Shown piece after piece: positions 34,695 through 44,688 of a stretch of DNA of 60,692 nucleotides (position 1 is its first letter; each line of letters starts with the position of its first letter). Below the pieces are notes generated by a model, which searched no databases, was not told the origin of the DNA, and worked only from the letters and a program-made list of their open reading frames with translations. Position numbers and translations under genes: made by a program. The stretch covers positions 1-60,692 of the forward strand of contig JAEZLH010000015.1 in the NCBI GenBank assembly GCA_023435895.1, written 5' to 3'. The stretch is from Bacillota bacterium (GTDB taxonomy: Bacteria; Bacillota; Clostridia; Lachnospirales; Lachnospiraceae).

Positions 34695-37600
34695 CTATTC
34701 GAAGTCAATCTCGATTCTTGTCATATCACCCTTGCGGATTTTTGCTGCAAGCTCTCCTTTGATGGTATCCCCACTTATGGTATAGAGACTCTTGTTCTTG
34801 TCTTCACATTCTATTGATTTTATTTTATATTGTTCTGGAATCAGTGTTTGTACATCCTTCACGTTATAAATCACCTTTGTAGACGTTAAGAATCTTGCTT
34901 CTATTCTATCTTTATCATGGATAAGATAATCCGGTAGTGCTGGCTCAAACTTAAGTGTCAATTCATCCTCAATGATTGAAAACGGTGATTTACCAAACAT
35001 CATAAGCTTCCATATCTGAATGAATTCTATGGTGGAACCGCTGAGTCTTGCTACAAAACCCTTGCCATGATAGCTCTCGTTGGGATTTTTACTGCTTGCG
35101 ATAAAGGAGGAGTTTTCATATATACTTCTTCCATATACCTTTGGATCTAAAAACGGTACTGCACAGTGATGAAAATCTTCAAAGAACTCTTCATAAAGTC
35201 CTGACTTTAATAGTTCAAGCAAGTATTTATATTCCATATGAAGCCAAATTGATTCATTCTCAAGCCAACCGGGAGTGAACGCCTTAGCACGTCCTATTTC
35301 AAAAGAAGCATCCTGCAAAGAGGCATTCACTTTATACATGTTCAGTTTATCATCAAATAGATCACTTCTTTTGATGTTCTGATACAAATCGTCTTTCGCC
35401 TTCTTCTCTAAACCCAGCTTCAAATACCTTACTGCTCCTTCTAAGAATAAAGGCATTTTTATTGCCTTAAAATGCTTCGGATGAATTCCTTCGGAATCTT
35501 CTTCATACTCTGTAACCTCAAAGCTAAAATAGGTAGGGCAAATTCCATTCTCAAACGAGCATGCTTTCTCAATTCCCCTTGATAAAACAAGATTCCATTC
35601 TTCCATAGCCGCAAGAAGTATTTCTTTTGATAGACTTGTTCGCTCACCGGATACTCCACTATAAATCTGTTCACGATAAGCTTCCTTCACATCATTGACC
35701 TTATTCCAAAAGCCTATGACTTCCATCTCTTTTAGCAGGCTTTCTTTCTCCGAACGAACACATTCTGTGATTCCTTGGATCAATTGTGCTACTTCTGATA
35801 ATAATTCTACTTCAGTTACATATTTTTTGATTGCACCAATAGTATATTCCAAAGTACGTTTCAGTTCATAGGTCTCCGCCATGGAAGAGCCAAATATTCC
35901 GGGAAGTCCGTTTAGCGCATCATACCAGCCCGGCTTTCCACCTTCCATTTCTACACCCATCCCATATGCATCCAAGGTTGCAAATTTGATGGAACATAAC
36001 AGAATTAACTTCTCCAGCAAAGAGGAGTTGATAACTTCCCCTTTCCCATATTCTGCTCTCACCAACTTTTCCATTCCAGCTTTGGCACTCTTTTCATCCA
36101 GTGCATGATATTGTCTGATTCCGCCTGCTGCCTTGGCATATCTCTTTGCTCTCCGATTTACATTTTTCTGGGATAAGAAGTAGGTATAGTCCTGATTCAA
36201 TAAGATGTCCTTTTCTTTTTCCGGGAATAAGGTCAAGTACTCCTCAATAAGATCCTGATTATAGGTCCAGTGATCCGACCAATAACCTTCTCCAAAGGCA
36301 GCATTCACCTGACGTTCTGCGTTCTCGGTAAGTTGAAGGAATAACTCATTCGTCAATTCTGTCTTCTCAGGTTCCAAATCCTCAAGCTCCATGGAAAGTG
36401 TTCCTGGTGTGAAGGGTTTGCTTAAAAATGCAAGCAGCTTTTGTTGCTTCTCTTCCTCTAAGGAGGATAAAATGCTTTCTGCCTTCTCTGAACGAATAGC
36501 ATAGTTAACCTTTTCAATTACAAGAGGATTGTATCCGTCCAGCTGAATCAAATCATAAAACGTCTTTATATTCTCAGTCCCCACAAATGGAAAGAAAAAG
36601 GTATCACATCTGCGGTTCTGGTTTACATCTCTAAAATTACCGTTACCCTGGGAGTAGTACTCCGCTGAAGTTGCGTAATAATTGTAATCACGCTCTAGAT
36701 CTCCATGCTTTCTGGAATAGATATAGAAAACCTTATCCTTCCCAAGCTGAATTGGATAGCCGCCGCGTAATACATTATCCATATAGGTATATTTGCAATA
36801 TGCATCAAACTCCTTGGATGCAGTGGAGGTCTCAATTCCTGTACAGATGGCTTCGGTTAATTGATTGGCTTCTTCCCGCTTTTCTTCAAAGTACTTAGTG
36901 TTCTTCTTCCCTTCCATAAATTGCTTTAGAATTTCTTTTGAACCCACCTGACCAATTACCTGGTAGATTACCAGCTCTTCCTTTGGCTTCAAGCTCTTAG
37001 AAGTTCCATAAAAACTGCATGGAAATTGGTTCTGTGCAACTTGTTTACAATCTAATAGCTTCTCCACAGGATTTTGAATCAGACCCACGCTTTGGGTAAG
37101 CGTTGTATCATATCCAAATACCACCTCAGGATCCACAATCGGACGAAGTCTGGTACCATCTGCCAGACAGGCAAAGGAGAAATTCCCACCCTGCACTTGA
37201 GTAACCGATGCCGCATCCTCGGTACTTACTCTTACTCTAAAGTAAGGAAGCTGATCTTCAACATCCTCTACCTGCATCCAGGCTTTAATTGTTTGCCCCA
37301 TGGTCTTAATACTGAGCTGATCTACCCCATAAGGGATGCAGGCAGGCATTCCGTCAAGTACTTCCAGATCCATGTTCTCACTTCCGGTATTCTTAATGGT
37401 CAGCTTTCTTACCAATGCACCGACTTTCTCACCGGGCAGCGTATAATAAGATACCAAGGTTTGGATATTATGTGCTAAATTCATCTCTTCCAGTGCTAAT
37501 CCATTCATGGAGATTGTCATGGAGCTAGAATTCTCTTCCTGTTGAAAGGGCTCATAATAGTTGCCGTTAATCTTTAGAAAGGTTCTAAAACCTGTCCTTT

Positions 37601-37811
37601 TTACATTCTGATAAGCCTGGTGAGCCGGATAAAACTCCATAATGGCATGATCCTTATTCTCAACACCAAAGCTAACCACTCCCTGTCCCCGATTTACATA
37701 AAAACACCAAATCGGTATCCCTTTCATTCCACTGATTCCCGGAAGGAAACTGGAAAAAACGGATTCTTTTCCGTAGTTGTCAATTTTAAAGTCTGCTGTT
37801 TTTGTTCCCAT
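34695..37811 (-). CDS. GH94-family phosphorylase, long form
   Basis: A 1038-residue cytoplasmic protein of the GH94 clan. An N-terminal beta-sandwich (about 1-290; SSFLPGISGMKGIPIWCFYVNRGQ) leads into an (alpha/alpha)6 barrel with DRNQN-type phrases such as GNFRDVNQNRR and DHWTYNQDLIEEY. The likely general-acid Asp is in GGKPGWYDALNGLPG near residue 630, and a C-terminal jelly roll follows. The length and this acid motif are closer to 1,2-beta-oligoglucan phosphorylase-like proteins than to cellobiose phosphorylase (about 810). GGAG lies before the ATG. The gene starts 37 bases after the other GH94. Substrate unproven. Confidence 0.87.
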   Translation of the reverse strand: MGTKTADFKIDNYGKESVFSSFLPGISGMKGIPIWCFYVNRGQGVVSFGVENKDHAIMEFYPAHQAYQNVKRTGFRTFLKINGNYYEPFQQEENSSSMTISMNGLALEEMNLAHNIQTLVSYYTLPGEKVGALVRKLTIKNTGSENMDLEVLDGMPACIPYGVDQLSIKTMGQTIKAWMQVEDVEDQLPYFRVRVSTEDAASVTQVQGGNFSFACLADGTRLRPIVDPEVVFGYDTTLTQSVGLIQNPVEKLLDCKQVAQNQFPCSFYGTSKSLKPKEELVIYQVIGQVGSKEILKQFMEGKKNTKYFEEKREEANQLTEAICTGIETSTASKEFDAYCKYTYMDNVLRGGYPIQLGKDKVFYIYSRKHGDLERDYNYYATSAEYYSQGNGNFRDVNQNRRCDTFFFPFVGTENIKTFYDLIQLDGYNPLVIEKVNYAIRSEKAESILSSLEEEKQQKLLAFLSKPFTPGTLSMELEDLEPEKTELTNELFLQLTENAERQVNAAFGEGYWSDHWTYNQDLIEEYLTLFPEKEKDILLNQDYTYFLSQKNVNRRAKRYAKAAGGIRQYHALDEKSAKAGMEKLVRAEYGKGEVINSSLLEKLILLCSIKFATLDAYGMGVEMEGGKPGWYDALNGLPGIFGSSMAETYELKRTLEYTIGAIKKYVTEVELLSEVAQLIQGITECVRSEKESLLKEMEVIGFWNKVNDVKEAYREQIYSGVSGERTSLSKEILLAAMEEWNLVLSRGIEKACSFENGICPTYFSFEVTEYEEDSEGIHPKHFKAIKMPLFLEGAVRYLKLGLEKKAKDDLYQNIKRSDLFDDKLNMYKVNASLQDASFEIGRAKAFTPGWLENESIWLHMEYKYLLELLKSGLYEEFFEDFHHCAVPFLDPKVYGRSIYENSSFIASSKNPNESYHGKGFVARLSGSTIEFIQIWKLMMFGKSPFSIIEDELTLKFEPALPDYLIHDKDRIEARFLTSTKVIYNVKDVQTLIPEQYKIKSIECEDKNKSLYTISGDTIKGELAAKIRKGDMTRIEIDFE

Positions 37812-37848
37812 ATCTATCTCCGTTCTGCCGATAATGGCTGTTCAATAA

Positions 37849-40554
37849 TTATTTTCCTAAAGTCACGATTACCTCATGACTTCCCTCCTTCGACAGTCCT
37901 TCTATGATTTCCACCGAAATCATCGCCTGATCTTTAATAATCTCTAGCTCTTGTCCATTCAAGGTTATACCATTTATTTTGTAATCACCGTAATCCAAAT
38001 GACCTTCATTTATATAGCATACTTTCCAATTCCTATCCTGGAAGGTTAATTCCACCTGAGCCTTTGCAGTTTCATCAAATTGTTCCAAAAGAAGCTTTGG
38101 CTCAAATGCAAGATGTCCCATTCTGCCCTTCACACCAAACATCTCCTGAATTACGGTCAGCATCATCCAACTGGCAGATCCGGTGAGGTAATGATACATG
38201 CCTCTTCCTTCTGAATTAAAATATTCAGGGATTCCGGGATATATCCTGCTTCTCTCGAAATTCAATGCCTGGCGATATAAAGAAGAAATCGCTTTAAAGC
38301 CTTCCTTTACAAACCCTCTGCCATATAAAGCATTTGCATACATAATGGTCATATGGGAGAATACCGCACCATTTTCCTTATGTCCATAAGCAAAACCGAA
38401 CATGCGGCCCATATCCAGCTTTACTTCCTTAAAATCAGTATTCAGCCTATAACCGCCCATGTTTTCCTGATATAGATATCGGTCTGCGGAGGCGGTAATC
38501 GCTTTTACCTGTTCTTCTGATGCGGTACCTGACATAATCGTAAATACCTGACTTGTCAGCATCATTCTCTCCCCACCATCAAAGCAACCTTCCAGTCGTC
38601 TGCCGTGATTATCATAATAGCCGTTAAACCAACCATCACCGTCCCTATCAGAAATCCATTCATTCTCTCTGATATGTTGTTTAATCCAACTTGCTTTATT
38701 CTTAAGACTTTCCATCAGCTGTTCAATAGAAATCGAAACTTTTTCTCCTGATACTGCGTGAAAACAGGATTTGCCATATTGACCTAGTAATTCTCTCTTT
38801 TGCTCTGCATTCTTATATAATTCCACACTATCCTGTAATAAGATCTCCATTTCTTTTGCAATAGAAAGTTCTGACATCCCTGTGCTTTCCTTCAGAGCAA
38901 GAATCAGTTTTGCCAAGCTGTCCAGATTATCCGCATAGGCTGCTGTAAAAGCAACGCTTTCCCCACGCCCAGGTGCCATATCAAGGGCATCATTCCAGTC
39001 CGCGCCTCTTAAACGAAGATGGTTATGCTCGCCCACTTCATAGAAGGCGGTGAGATTTTGAAGTAAAAGATGCTCCAAAATACTTCCCTTATATTCTTTT
39101 TCGTCCCGGTCTCTTAATACAGGGGCTCCCTGATTGTTCCACTTTGTATCAATTGCAGTTCCTCTCAATGCTTGTTTATCTTTAAAATATCCCACTTCCT
39201 GCAATAGGATTGAAATATCACCCGTCTGATCAATATATAATTTGGTTGTAATCAATGGCCACACACCATGATCCATCCATACTCTGGTGATGTTATTTCG
39301 GTCAGCGATGAATTCTCCGGGTGCACTGCCAATTATGGTGGCATTAGTTCCATCAATACGCACTCCTGCGTAATTATTGACTAACAATTCTCTTACTCCC
39401 TTGGGATCCATAATTAATAAGGCTAAACAGTCCTGCCAGAGATCTCTCCATCCTCTTCCACCTTTGCCATAGTCGTGATGAGGAAGGAAGGAACAACCAT
39501 ATATCCTTCGAAGAATGGGCTGAAAATTCACCCAATACATCAATTGATCGAACTCCTTATCCGCGGTCTGATAATTGACGTTGCATTTTACATCCCAATA
39601 AGCTTTCATGCCATCCAAATGCTTTAATACTTTATCAAGCGTATCAAACTCAGAAACAATTTCTTCTACGTTCTGACTATCTTCACAAGTTCCGAGGAGT
39701 AAAGTATAAGCCTTGCTTTCCTTGGGACTTAGGGTTATTTCTTCAAATTGAATACCGCCCATAGCTTCATAACCGTTTATCTCAAAGCCTGATTTTTTGC
39801 TATCCAACTTTCTTACAATTGCTTCCGGACGTTCAAAGCTTCCTCCTTCTCCAATGTATTTCTCGATTATTGGATAAAAGCCCTCCGGTTTTTCACCTTG
39901 ACCCGTTACACCACATACAAAGTAGGTCACATGATTTTGCTGGTGACCGCGTTCATCAAAGGAAAGGGTCGGTGTGACAAGTACTCCGTAATCATTCGTT
40001 TTGATTTGGTTCAATAAAGAGGTAACATGTCGATGGTCCCTAATATTATCTGCACTTCTTCCATAAATGGGAATAGCCGCAGTGGGAGTAATCGTAATTG
40101 CTTCCTCTCCCTCATTCGTAATCTCTACCAGCATAACTTCCACCTGGCTTTCTGATAGAGGCACAAATGAAGTGATTACTGATTTCAACGCTCCTGATTG
40201 TGAGGTTCTGCTCATTCGGTGCCACATAATTCCAGCTTCCAAAGTACTTTCTTCTTGTTCCTCAGTAAATCTTTTGCTATTTTGTTCTGCACTAACTCCG
40301 GTTGCTGACCAAACTGAGCCGTTACTCTGCCTTAACCAGAAATTTCTGGTTGATTTGTTATTATGCAGATTCTCGGAAGAAACAGGCTCCAATATAAATT
40401 GATTCTGGCCAAGCTTTAAGTCTCCCGAAAGTGTAGGCGTTACCGCTCCCTTAATTCCCTGCTCCCCTGCAATCGGAAAATACAAATAACTGCTGTTCTC
40501 CGGTTGTTCCAAATAAAACGTTCCCTTACTATCTAAAAATTTATACTTTTTCAT
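37849..40554 (-). CDS. GH94-family phosphorylase, laminaribiose-phosphorylase-like
   Basis: A phosphorylase of about 901 residues, cytoplasmic. An N-terminal beta-sandwich (1-290) includes PIYGRSADNIRDHRHVTSLL. The barrel contains GRGWRDLWQDCLALL, the general-acid Asp in RGADWNDALDMAPGR near residue 520, and GGERMMLTSQVF with a phosphate-site His/Arg set, then a C-terminal SASWM...GHLAFEP region. The length of about 900 matches laminaribiose phosphorylases better than cellobiose or chitobiose phosphorylases. It would release glucose-1-phosphate from an imported disaccharide. Start at 40554 matches the usual MKKYKFLD opening. Confidence 0.87.
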   Translation of the reverse strand: MKKYKFLDSKGTFYLEQPENSSYLYFPIAGEQGIKGAVTPTLSGDLKLGQNQFILEPVSSENLHNNKSTRNFWLRQSNGSVWSATGVSAEQNSKRFTEEQEESTLEAGIMWHRMSRTSQSGALKSVITSFVPLSESQVEVMLVEITNEGEEAITITPTAAIPIYGRSADNIRDHRHVTSLLNQIKTNDYGVLVTPTLSFDERGHQQNHVTYFVCGVTGQGEKPEGFYPIIEKYIGEGGSFERPEAIVRKLDSKKSGFEINGYEAMGGIQFEEITLSPKESKAYTLLLGTCEDSQNVEEIVSEFDTLDKVLKHLDGMKAYWDVKCNVNYQTADKEFDQLMYWVNFQPILRRIYGCSFLPHHDYGKGGRGWRDLWQDCLALLIMDPKGVRELLVNNYAGVRIDGTNATIIGSAPGEFIADRNNITRVWMDHGVWPLITTKLYIDQTGDISILLQEVGYFKDKQALRGTAIDTKWNNQGAPVLRDRDEKEYKGSILEHLLLQNLTAFYEVGEHNHLRLRGADWNDALDMAPGRGESVAFTAAYADNLDSLAKLILALKESTGMSELSIAKEMEILLQDSVELYKNAEQKRELLGQYGKSCFHAVSGEKVSISIEQLMESLKNKASWIKQHIRENEWISDRDGDGWFNGYYDNHGRRLEGCFDGGERMMLTSQVFTIMSGTASEEQVKAITASADRYLYQENMGGYRLNTDFKEVKLDMGRMFGFAYGHKENGAVFSHMTIMYANALYGRGFVKEGFKAISSLYRQALNFERSRIYPGIPEYFNSEGRGMYHYLTGSASWMMLTVIQEMFGVKGRMGHLAFEPKLLLEQFDETAKAQVELTFQDRNWKVCYINEGHLDYGDYKINGITLNGQELEIIKDQAMISVEIIEGLSKEGSHEVIVTLGK

Positions 40555-40650
40555 AATCCGTCGTCCCTCCATGGTATGATATAGTGTATATTATAATGAA
40601 ATTATTTCCTTAATGAAATAGTCATTTTTTAAATAGGTTCCATATTTTTA

Positions 40651-42483
40651 TTAATTTGATATCCCATTTTCATATTCTTTTATTATTTCTCTGGCACCTG
40701 ACCGTATCGCTGGTTTTCCACTATCATTAATGATATGGGAGATACCCGGATTACCGGTGATCATAACCGTACATATATTATGAATTTTGACTCCCTTATG
40801 GTCAGGAACCTCCATTGCCGATTCCAAATCTACGACAGCATCCCTGTTAAAGGAATAGATTCCAAGACCCCAGGCTTCATGGGAAGTGACATCCTCTCCC
40901 ACTTTATAAGAGGAATAACCGTTCTTGGTACCATCATGACTCATCCAGCTTTGCTGATTAGGCACATCATAGGGAATTTCACATTGATAAAAATAAGTTC
41001 TTCCATTGTTGCCATTCCATATGGTTTGATACTCCTGAAAATGTTCTACCAAAAGTGCATAAAAAGTAGCATTATCTCCATTGATAATAATTCCATTGGC
41101 TGCGGTATTCTTATTCCAGGCAACCTCATCGCCGTGATCTGCTCTCCACACCCAAAAATTATCACCAATCACATCATTGCTTTGAATAATAACACAACTT
41201 TTTGTTTTTGATGGCTTACTATCCGCTCCGCCTACACGAAAATACAAATCGCTTAAGGAGATTGGATTTTGCTTATGGCTTTTATCTCTCTTTTCATAAC
41301 CAACCTGCATTAAATATTCCGATTCCACCGCTCCCGCATCAAATAGAAGCCCGCTTATCTTAAGTCCGTCCACATCTGCTGTCTCCATACAGCTGTTCCC
41401 ATTTTCTGCTACCAAGGTGGCAAGCCCCAATCCCAATACAACTGTATTCTCCTTCTCTACCTTAATTGGTTTGTCCAGTTTATAAATACCAGGCGTTAAA
41501 ATAAGATGCTTACCATCTTGTAATGCTTTATTGATTGTGTCTGAGTTATCGCTTTCTGATTTTGCAATGTAGAATTTAGAAATATCTATAAATTCTCCCT
41601 TTGCTCCATCTTTCCAGGAAATACCGGAGGAGTTTTCTCTGATTTCAGGTACAAATACTCCATAGCCCTTCTTCGCATCATTCACTAAATAGGGTTTTTC
41701 TCTGACAATCGGCGTTTGATCAACCGATGTATATTTGGTTCCTGGCCAAGTACCCTTTGGTGCCTTTCCATCCTCAATTCCTACAAAGACCATGTTCCAA
41801 TTCTGACCCATCCAACCCTTCCAGTCCGTATTTCTGGACAGCCATTGTTGTTGGGAACCGGAATCTGTTAGGCCAGCAATCAGACTATCGGATAGAAAAC
41901 CTCCGCTTGCCCAGCCGAAATTATCATGAAGGCGAAGTGAGCCCTGTAAATTCATCCTCCTCATGGAAGTTGCCTGGGAGACTGCCCATACCACATTCTT
42001 CTCTATGGTTAGATTTTCAATGCCTCTCCAAAAATTACAGGTTGCATTATGGTTGCTGTCATCCCCCAACCATCTGGCATAGCACTGAAGCTCCGGAATA
42101 ACGGTATCGGTGGGAAGGATACCAAGTCCTCCTACCTGCATATAATAGCCTACGTTCACCTTAAGAGAGTCATCATATTCCCCTGGTAAAAAGTAAAAGG
42201 CATAACGCTCTGAACCGAACTGATTGCTCTCTTGCTGCTTATAGGTATCATCCAGTACCTTTTGAATCTTCTCCGGGGAATCCTTGGGACTAAATATATA
42301 TACATTATCACCGAACAGCTCTGTTCGAAAATCTTCAATTTTCACTTCCTTCACACCATCCTTCTCTCTAGTCAGGAATACCCACAATAGTATGGATAAA
42401 CCAATCAAAATCACGCCTATAATAAATACGCTTGCTTTTTGTACTCTTTTTTTCATTCCCACACTTCCCTGCTCTTTCTCCAT
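40651..42483 (-). CDS. membrane-anchored right-handed beta-helix protein, glucan-active candidate
   Basis: A protein of about 610 residues. A basic start and one TM helix (about 18-38) anchor it, with the bulk outside. The external part is a double beta-helix: first block with ENLTIEKNVVWAVSQATSMRR, SGSQQQWLSRNTDWKGW and GQNWNMVFVGI; second block opening DTINKALQDGKHLILTPGIY and including GDNFWVWRADHGDE and WNGNNGRTYFYQCE. It resembles actinobacterial proteins often misnamed adenylyl cyclase and GH55-like exo-glucanases; I assign no family with certainty. Start ATG at 42483 follows AAGGTG. It is the first gene of the glycan operon. Confidence 0.75.
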   Translation of the reverse strand: MEKEQGSVGMKKRVQKASVFIIGVILIGLSILLWVFLTREKDGVKEVKIEDFRTELFGDNVYIFSPKDSPEKIQKVLDDTYKQQESNQFGSERYAFYFLPGEYDDSLKVNVGYYMQVGGLGILPTDTVIPELQCYARWLGDDSNHNATCNFWRGIENLTIEKNVVWAVSQATSMRRMNLQGSLRLHDNFGWASGGFLSDSLIAGLTDSGSQQQWLSRNTDWKGWMGQNWNMVFVGIEDGKAPKGTWPGTKYTSVDQTPIVREKPYLVNDAKKGYGVFVPEIRENSSGISWKDGAKGEFIDISKFYIAKSESDNSDTINKALQDGKHLILTPGIYKLDKPIKVEKENTVVLGLGLATLVAENGNSCMETADVDGLKISGLLFDAGAVESEYLMQVGYEKRDKSHKQNPISLSDLYFRVGGADSKPSKTKSCVIIQSNDVIGDNFWVWRADHGDEVAWNKNTAANGIIINGDNATFYALLVEHFQEYQTIWNGNNGRTYFYQCEIPYDVPNQQSWMSHDGTKNGYSSYKVGEDVTSHEAWGLGIYSFNRDAVVDLESAMEVPDHKGVKIHNICTVMITGNPGISHIINDSGKPAIRSGAREIIKEYENGISN

Positions 42484-42689
42484 TCCTATCACCTTCCGCT
42501 AAATTATTCTCCTCCTTCTATTACACTCTTTTTCTTTTATAATTAACACTTCTTTTTTTACAGAAGGGTTGGCTTTTTTTAGTTTCCTTTCTCTCTTATG
42601 GATTTAAGCTTGATTTTGATGAATAGATACATTAGTATTTAATTATTACCAAACTTTCTATAATAACTATGGTGTAAAAGGGGATTACT

Positions 42690-44594
42690 ATGTATCATTC
42701 AAAGAAAATCGGAGTATTTGTTTCCCACATATATGGAAGATATCAAAGCGAGCTATGTCAAGGAATCATTGACAAAGCCAGTTCCTACGGTTATCTGGTC
42801 GATATTTTTTCTTCCAATGACGGAGAAAACCTCGGATATTACGGTACCGGTGAGAACAGTATCCTTCGTATTCCAAACTATGATAAATATGTTGGGATTA
42901 TTTTTGCATCGGGAACATATCCGGTGCCTGATTTAAAAGAACAGATTCTGGCAGATTTAAAAGAGAAATGCAGCTGCCCCATTGTTGAAGTAACCCAGTT
43001 CAACGGCGATTTCCCAACTATTATGCTTGATAATGATAGTCCAATCGGACTTCTCGTAGAGCATCTTATTTCGGAACATCACTTTAAGAGGATATGTTAT
43101 TTGGGCAATACTGTGGAGAAAGTGTATTCTGACAAACGGTTCGACTATTACAAACATACAATGGCTACCCATAATTTATCAGTTAGTGAATACGATCAGT
43201 TCAGCTGTGACTATCAATATACCAGCATTGAGGACGCTCTGAATTATTTTTTACGAGCTCCTGAGAAGCCGGATGCAATTGTATGTTATAACGATCGAAT
43301 GGCTTTGCATATGATGGCTGCAATCAGGCATTTGGGTTATGGCATTCCGAAGGATATCGCCGTTACCGGATGTGATACACTGGACTTAGGGCAAAATATC
43401 GAACCTAAATTAACTTCTGTTTCCTTTCCAATCCAAGAAATTGGTACCAACGCAATCGATACCCTATTACAAATCATTGACGGAGAAGCACCCCTCCCTG
43501 TTACTGTTGTAAAAGCTGCACCCTATTATGGGACATCCTGCGGTTGTCCTAGTAACACTGCAGTAAACCCCATCTTTTACAATCACAACCTAATGAATCA
43601 AATGGAGAGTATGGAGCAATCCATGATTGAAGATATGAATATGTCTGCAACTCTTCAGGGAATTACCGATATTGATGAAGGAATGGAGGCCTTAGAACGG
43701 TATATCTCTTGTATCGATCACTGTAAAGAAATTTACCTCTGTTTATATAATAATTGGGATTATGTACCAAACTACATTCGTAAAATTACGAATACGGAAG
43801 ACAATGATGAAAATCAAGATACCATTATTTTAAAATATGCAATGAAGGATGGCAAGACTCTGCCGGAATGCAGCTTTCACCGTAAGGATTCACTTCCAGA
43901 ATTCATATATAAGGATTCCACTTCCGCTTATATCTATTCCCCCCTGTTTTTTGGGGAATATAAATTTGGATATGTAGCAATCTCTTATGAAGAGAACCAT
44001 CTATCCTATCGCTTTAACTTTATGTCCTGGCTTATGAATGTAAGCAGTATGCTGAAAAACATATGTGATACTAAGCACATCGGCTTATTGGTCAATCGTC
44101 TCGAGCACCTTCATATGAGAGATGAATTAACCAGCTTTTATAACAGTCACGGCTTTTATCAAATGGCCGAAGGGGTGGTGTCAAAGGCACATGCAGCCCT
44201 TGCTACAATTAGTGCAACTGTGATTAATCTGGATGGGCTAAGAGTGATTAATAGTACTTATGGGACGGAGGAAGGAAGATTTGCCGTTCAGATTGTGGGT
44301 AACGCTTTGGAAAGTTCTCTTACAGAAGAAAGTATTGCGGCACGGTTTGAAGGGGGACGGTTCTATATCCTGAATACCGGCTTTACCAATGACGAGGCAA
44401 TTCGTATGCAGAATAAGGTGAGAATGTACTTAGATAATTATAATAAGCTTCAGTCCAAAAATTATACTCTTTCTGTAAGCTGCGGTCATTGTATTTTACA
44501 GGCTGACTCCTCTTTTTATCTACCTAATTTAATCTTGCAGGCCGAAAAAATCATGTATGAGGAACGGGAGCGAAAGAAGAAGCTTGCTCCATAA
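42690..44594 (+). CDS. LacI-type sugar-binding domain fused to degenerate GGDEF domain
   Basis: A 634-residue cytoplasmic protein. Residues 1-290 are a periplasmic-binding-protein-like domain of the LacI/GalR kind (opening KKIGVFVSHIYGRYQ; PDAIVCYNDRMALHMMAAI; DIAVTGCDT). There is no helix-turn-helix in front of it. A linker/GAF-like region follows (300-460), then a diguanylate-cyclase-like domain from RDELTSFYNSHGFYQ. The active-site loop reads EGGRF (554-558) instead of GG(D/E)EF, so activity is unlikely. It is divergent from the glycan operon and is its probable sugar-responsive partner. GGGG precedes the ATG. Confidence 0.85.
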   Translation: MYHSKKIGVFVSHIYGRYQSELCQGIIDKASSYGYLVDIFSSNDGENLGYYGTGENSILRIPNYDKYVGIIFASGTYPVPDLKEQILADLKEKCSCPIVEVTQFNGDFPTIMLDNDSPIGLLVEHLISEHHFKRICYLGNTVEKVYSDKRFDYYKHTMATHNLSVSEYDQFSCDYQYTSIEDALNYFLRAPEKPDAIVCYNDRMALHMMAAIRHLGYGIPKDIAVTGCDTLDLGQNIEPKLTSVSFPIQEIGTNAIDTLLQIIDGEAPLPVTVVKAAPYYGTSCGCPSNTAVNPIFYNHNLMNQMESMEQSMIEDMNMSATLQGITDIDEGMEALERYISCIDHCKEIYLCLYNNWDYVPNYIRKITNTEDNDENQDTIILKYAMKDGKTLPECSFHRKDSLPEFIYKDSTSAYIYSPLFFGEYKFGYVAISYEENHLSYRFNFMSWLMNVSSMLKNICDTKHIGLLVNRLEHLHMRDELTSFYNSHGFYQMAEGVVSKAHAALATISATVINLDGLRVINSTYGTEEGRFAVQIVGNALESSLTEESIAARFEGGRFYILNTGFTNDEAIRMQNKVRMYLDNYNKLQSKNYTLSVSCGHCILQADSSFYLPNLILQAEKIMYEERERKKKLAP

Positions 44595-44636
44595 TATTTT
44601 CTCATTATAAATTTTAGTGATAAAGTTATCTGTTAA

Positions 44637-44688
44637 ATAATGAGACATAATGTACATTTTGAATTTGATGTACACTATGTCTCATTAT
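44637..44688. repeat. 21-bp near-perfect inverted repeat
   Basis: The arms 44637-44657 (ATAATGAGACATAATGTACAT) written as ATAATGAGACATA plus ATGTACAT, and 44668-44688, pair at 20 of 21 positions around a 10-base loop. No T-run follows on either strand. It lies 43 bases after the regulator gene in a 331-base region without ORFs, and may serve as a terminator without a U-tract or as a small mobile repeat. The remainder of 44595-44925 shows nothing recognisable. Confidence 0.6.

Noticed and set aside
42690..44594. A LacI-type transcriptional repressor
   Set aside because: The binding fold begins at the start codon with no helix-turn-helix, so a DNA-binding repressor is not supported.
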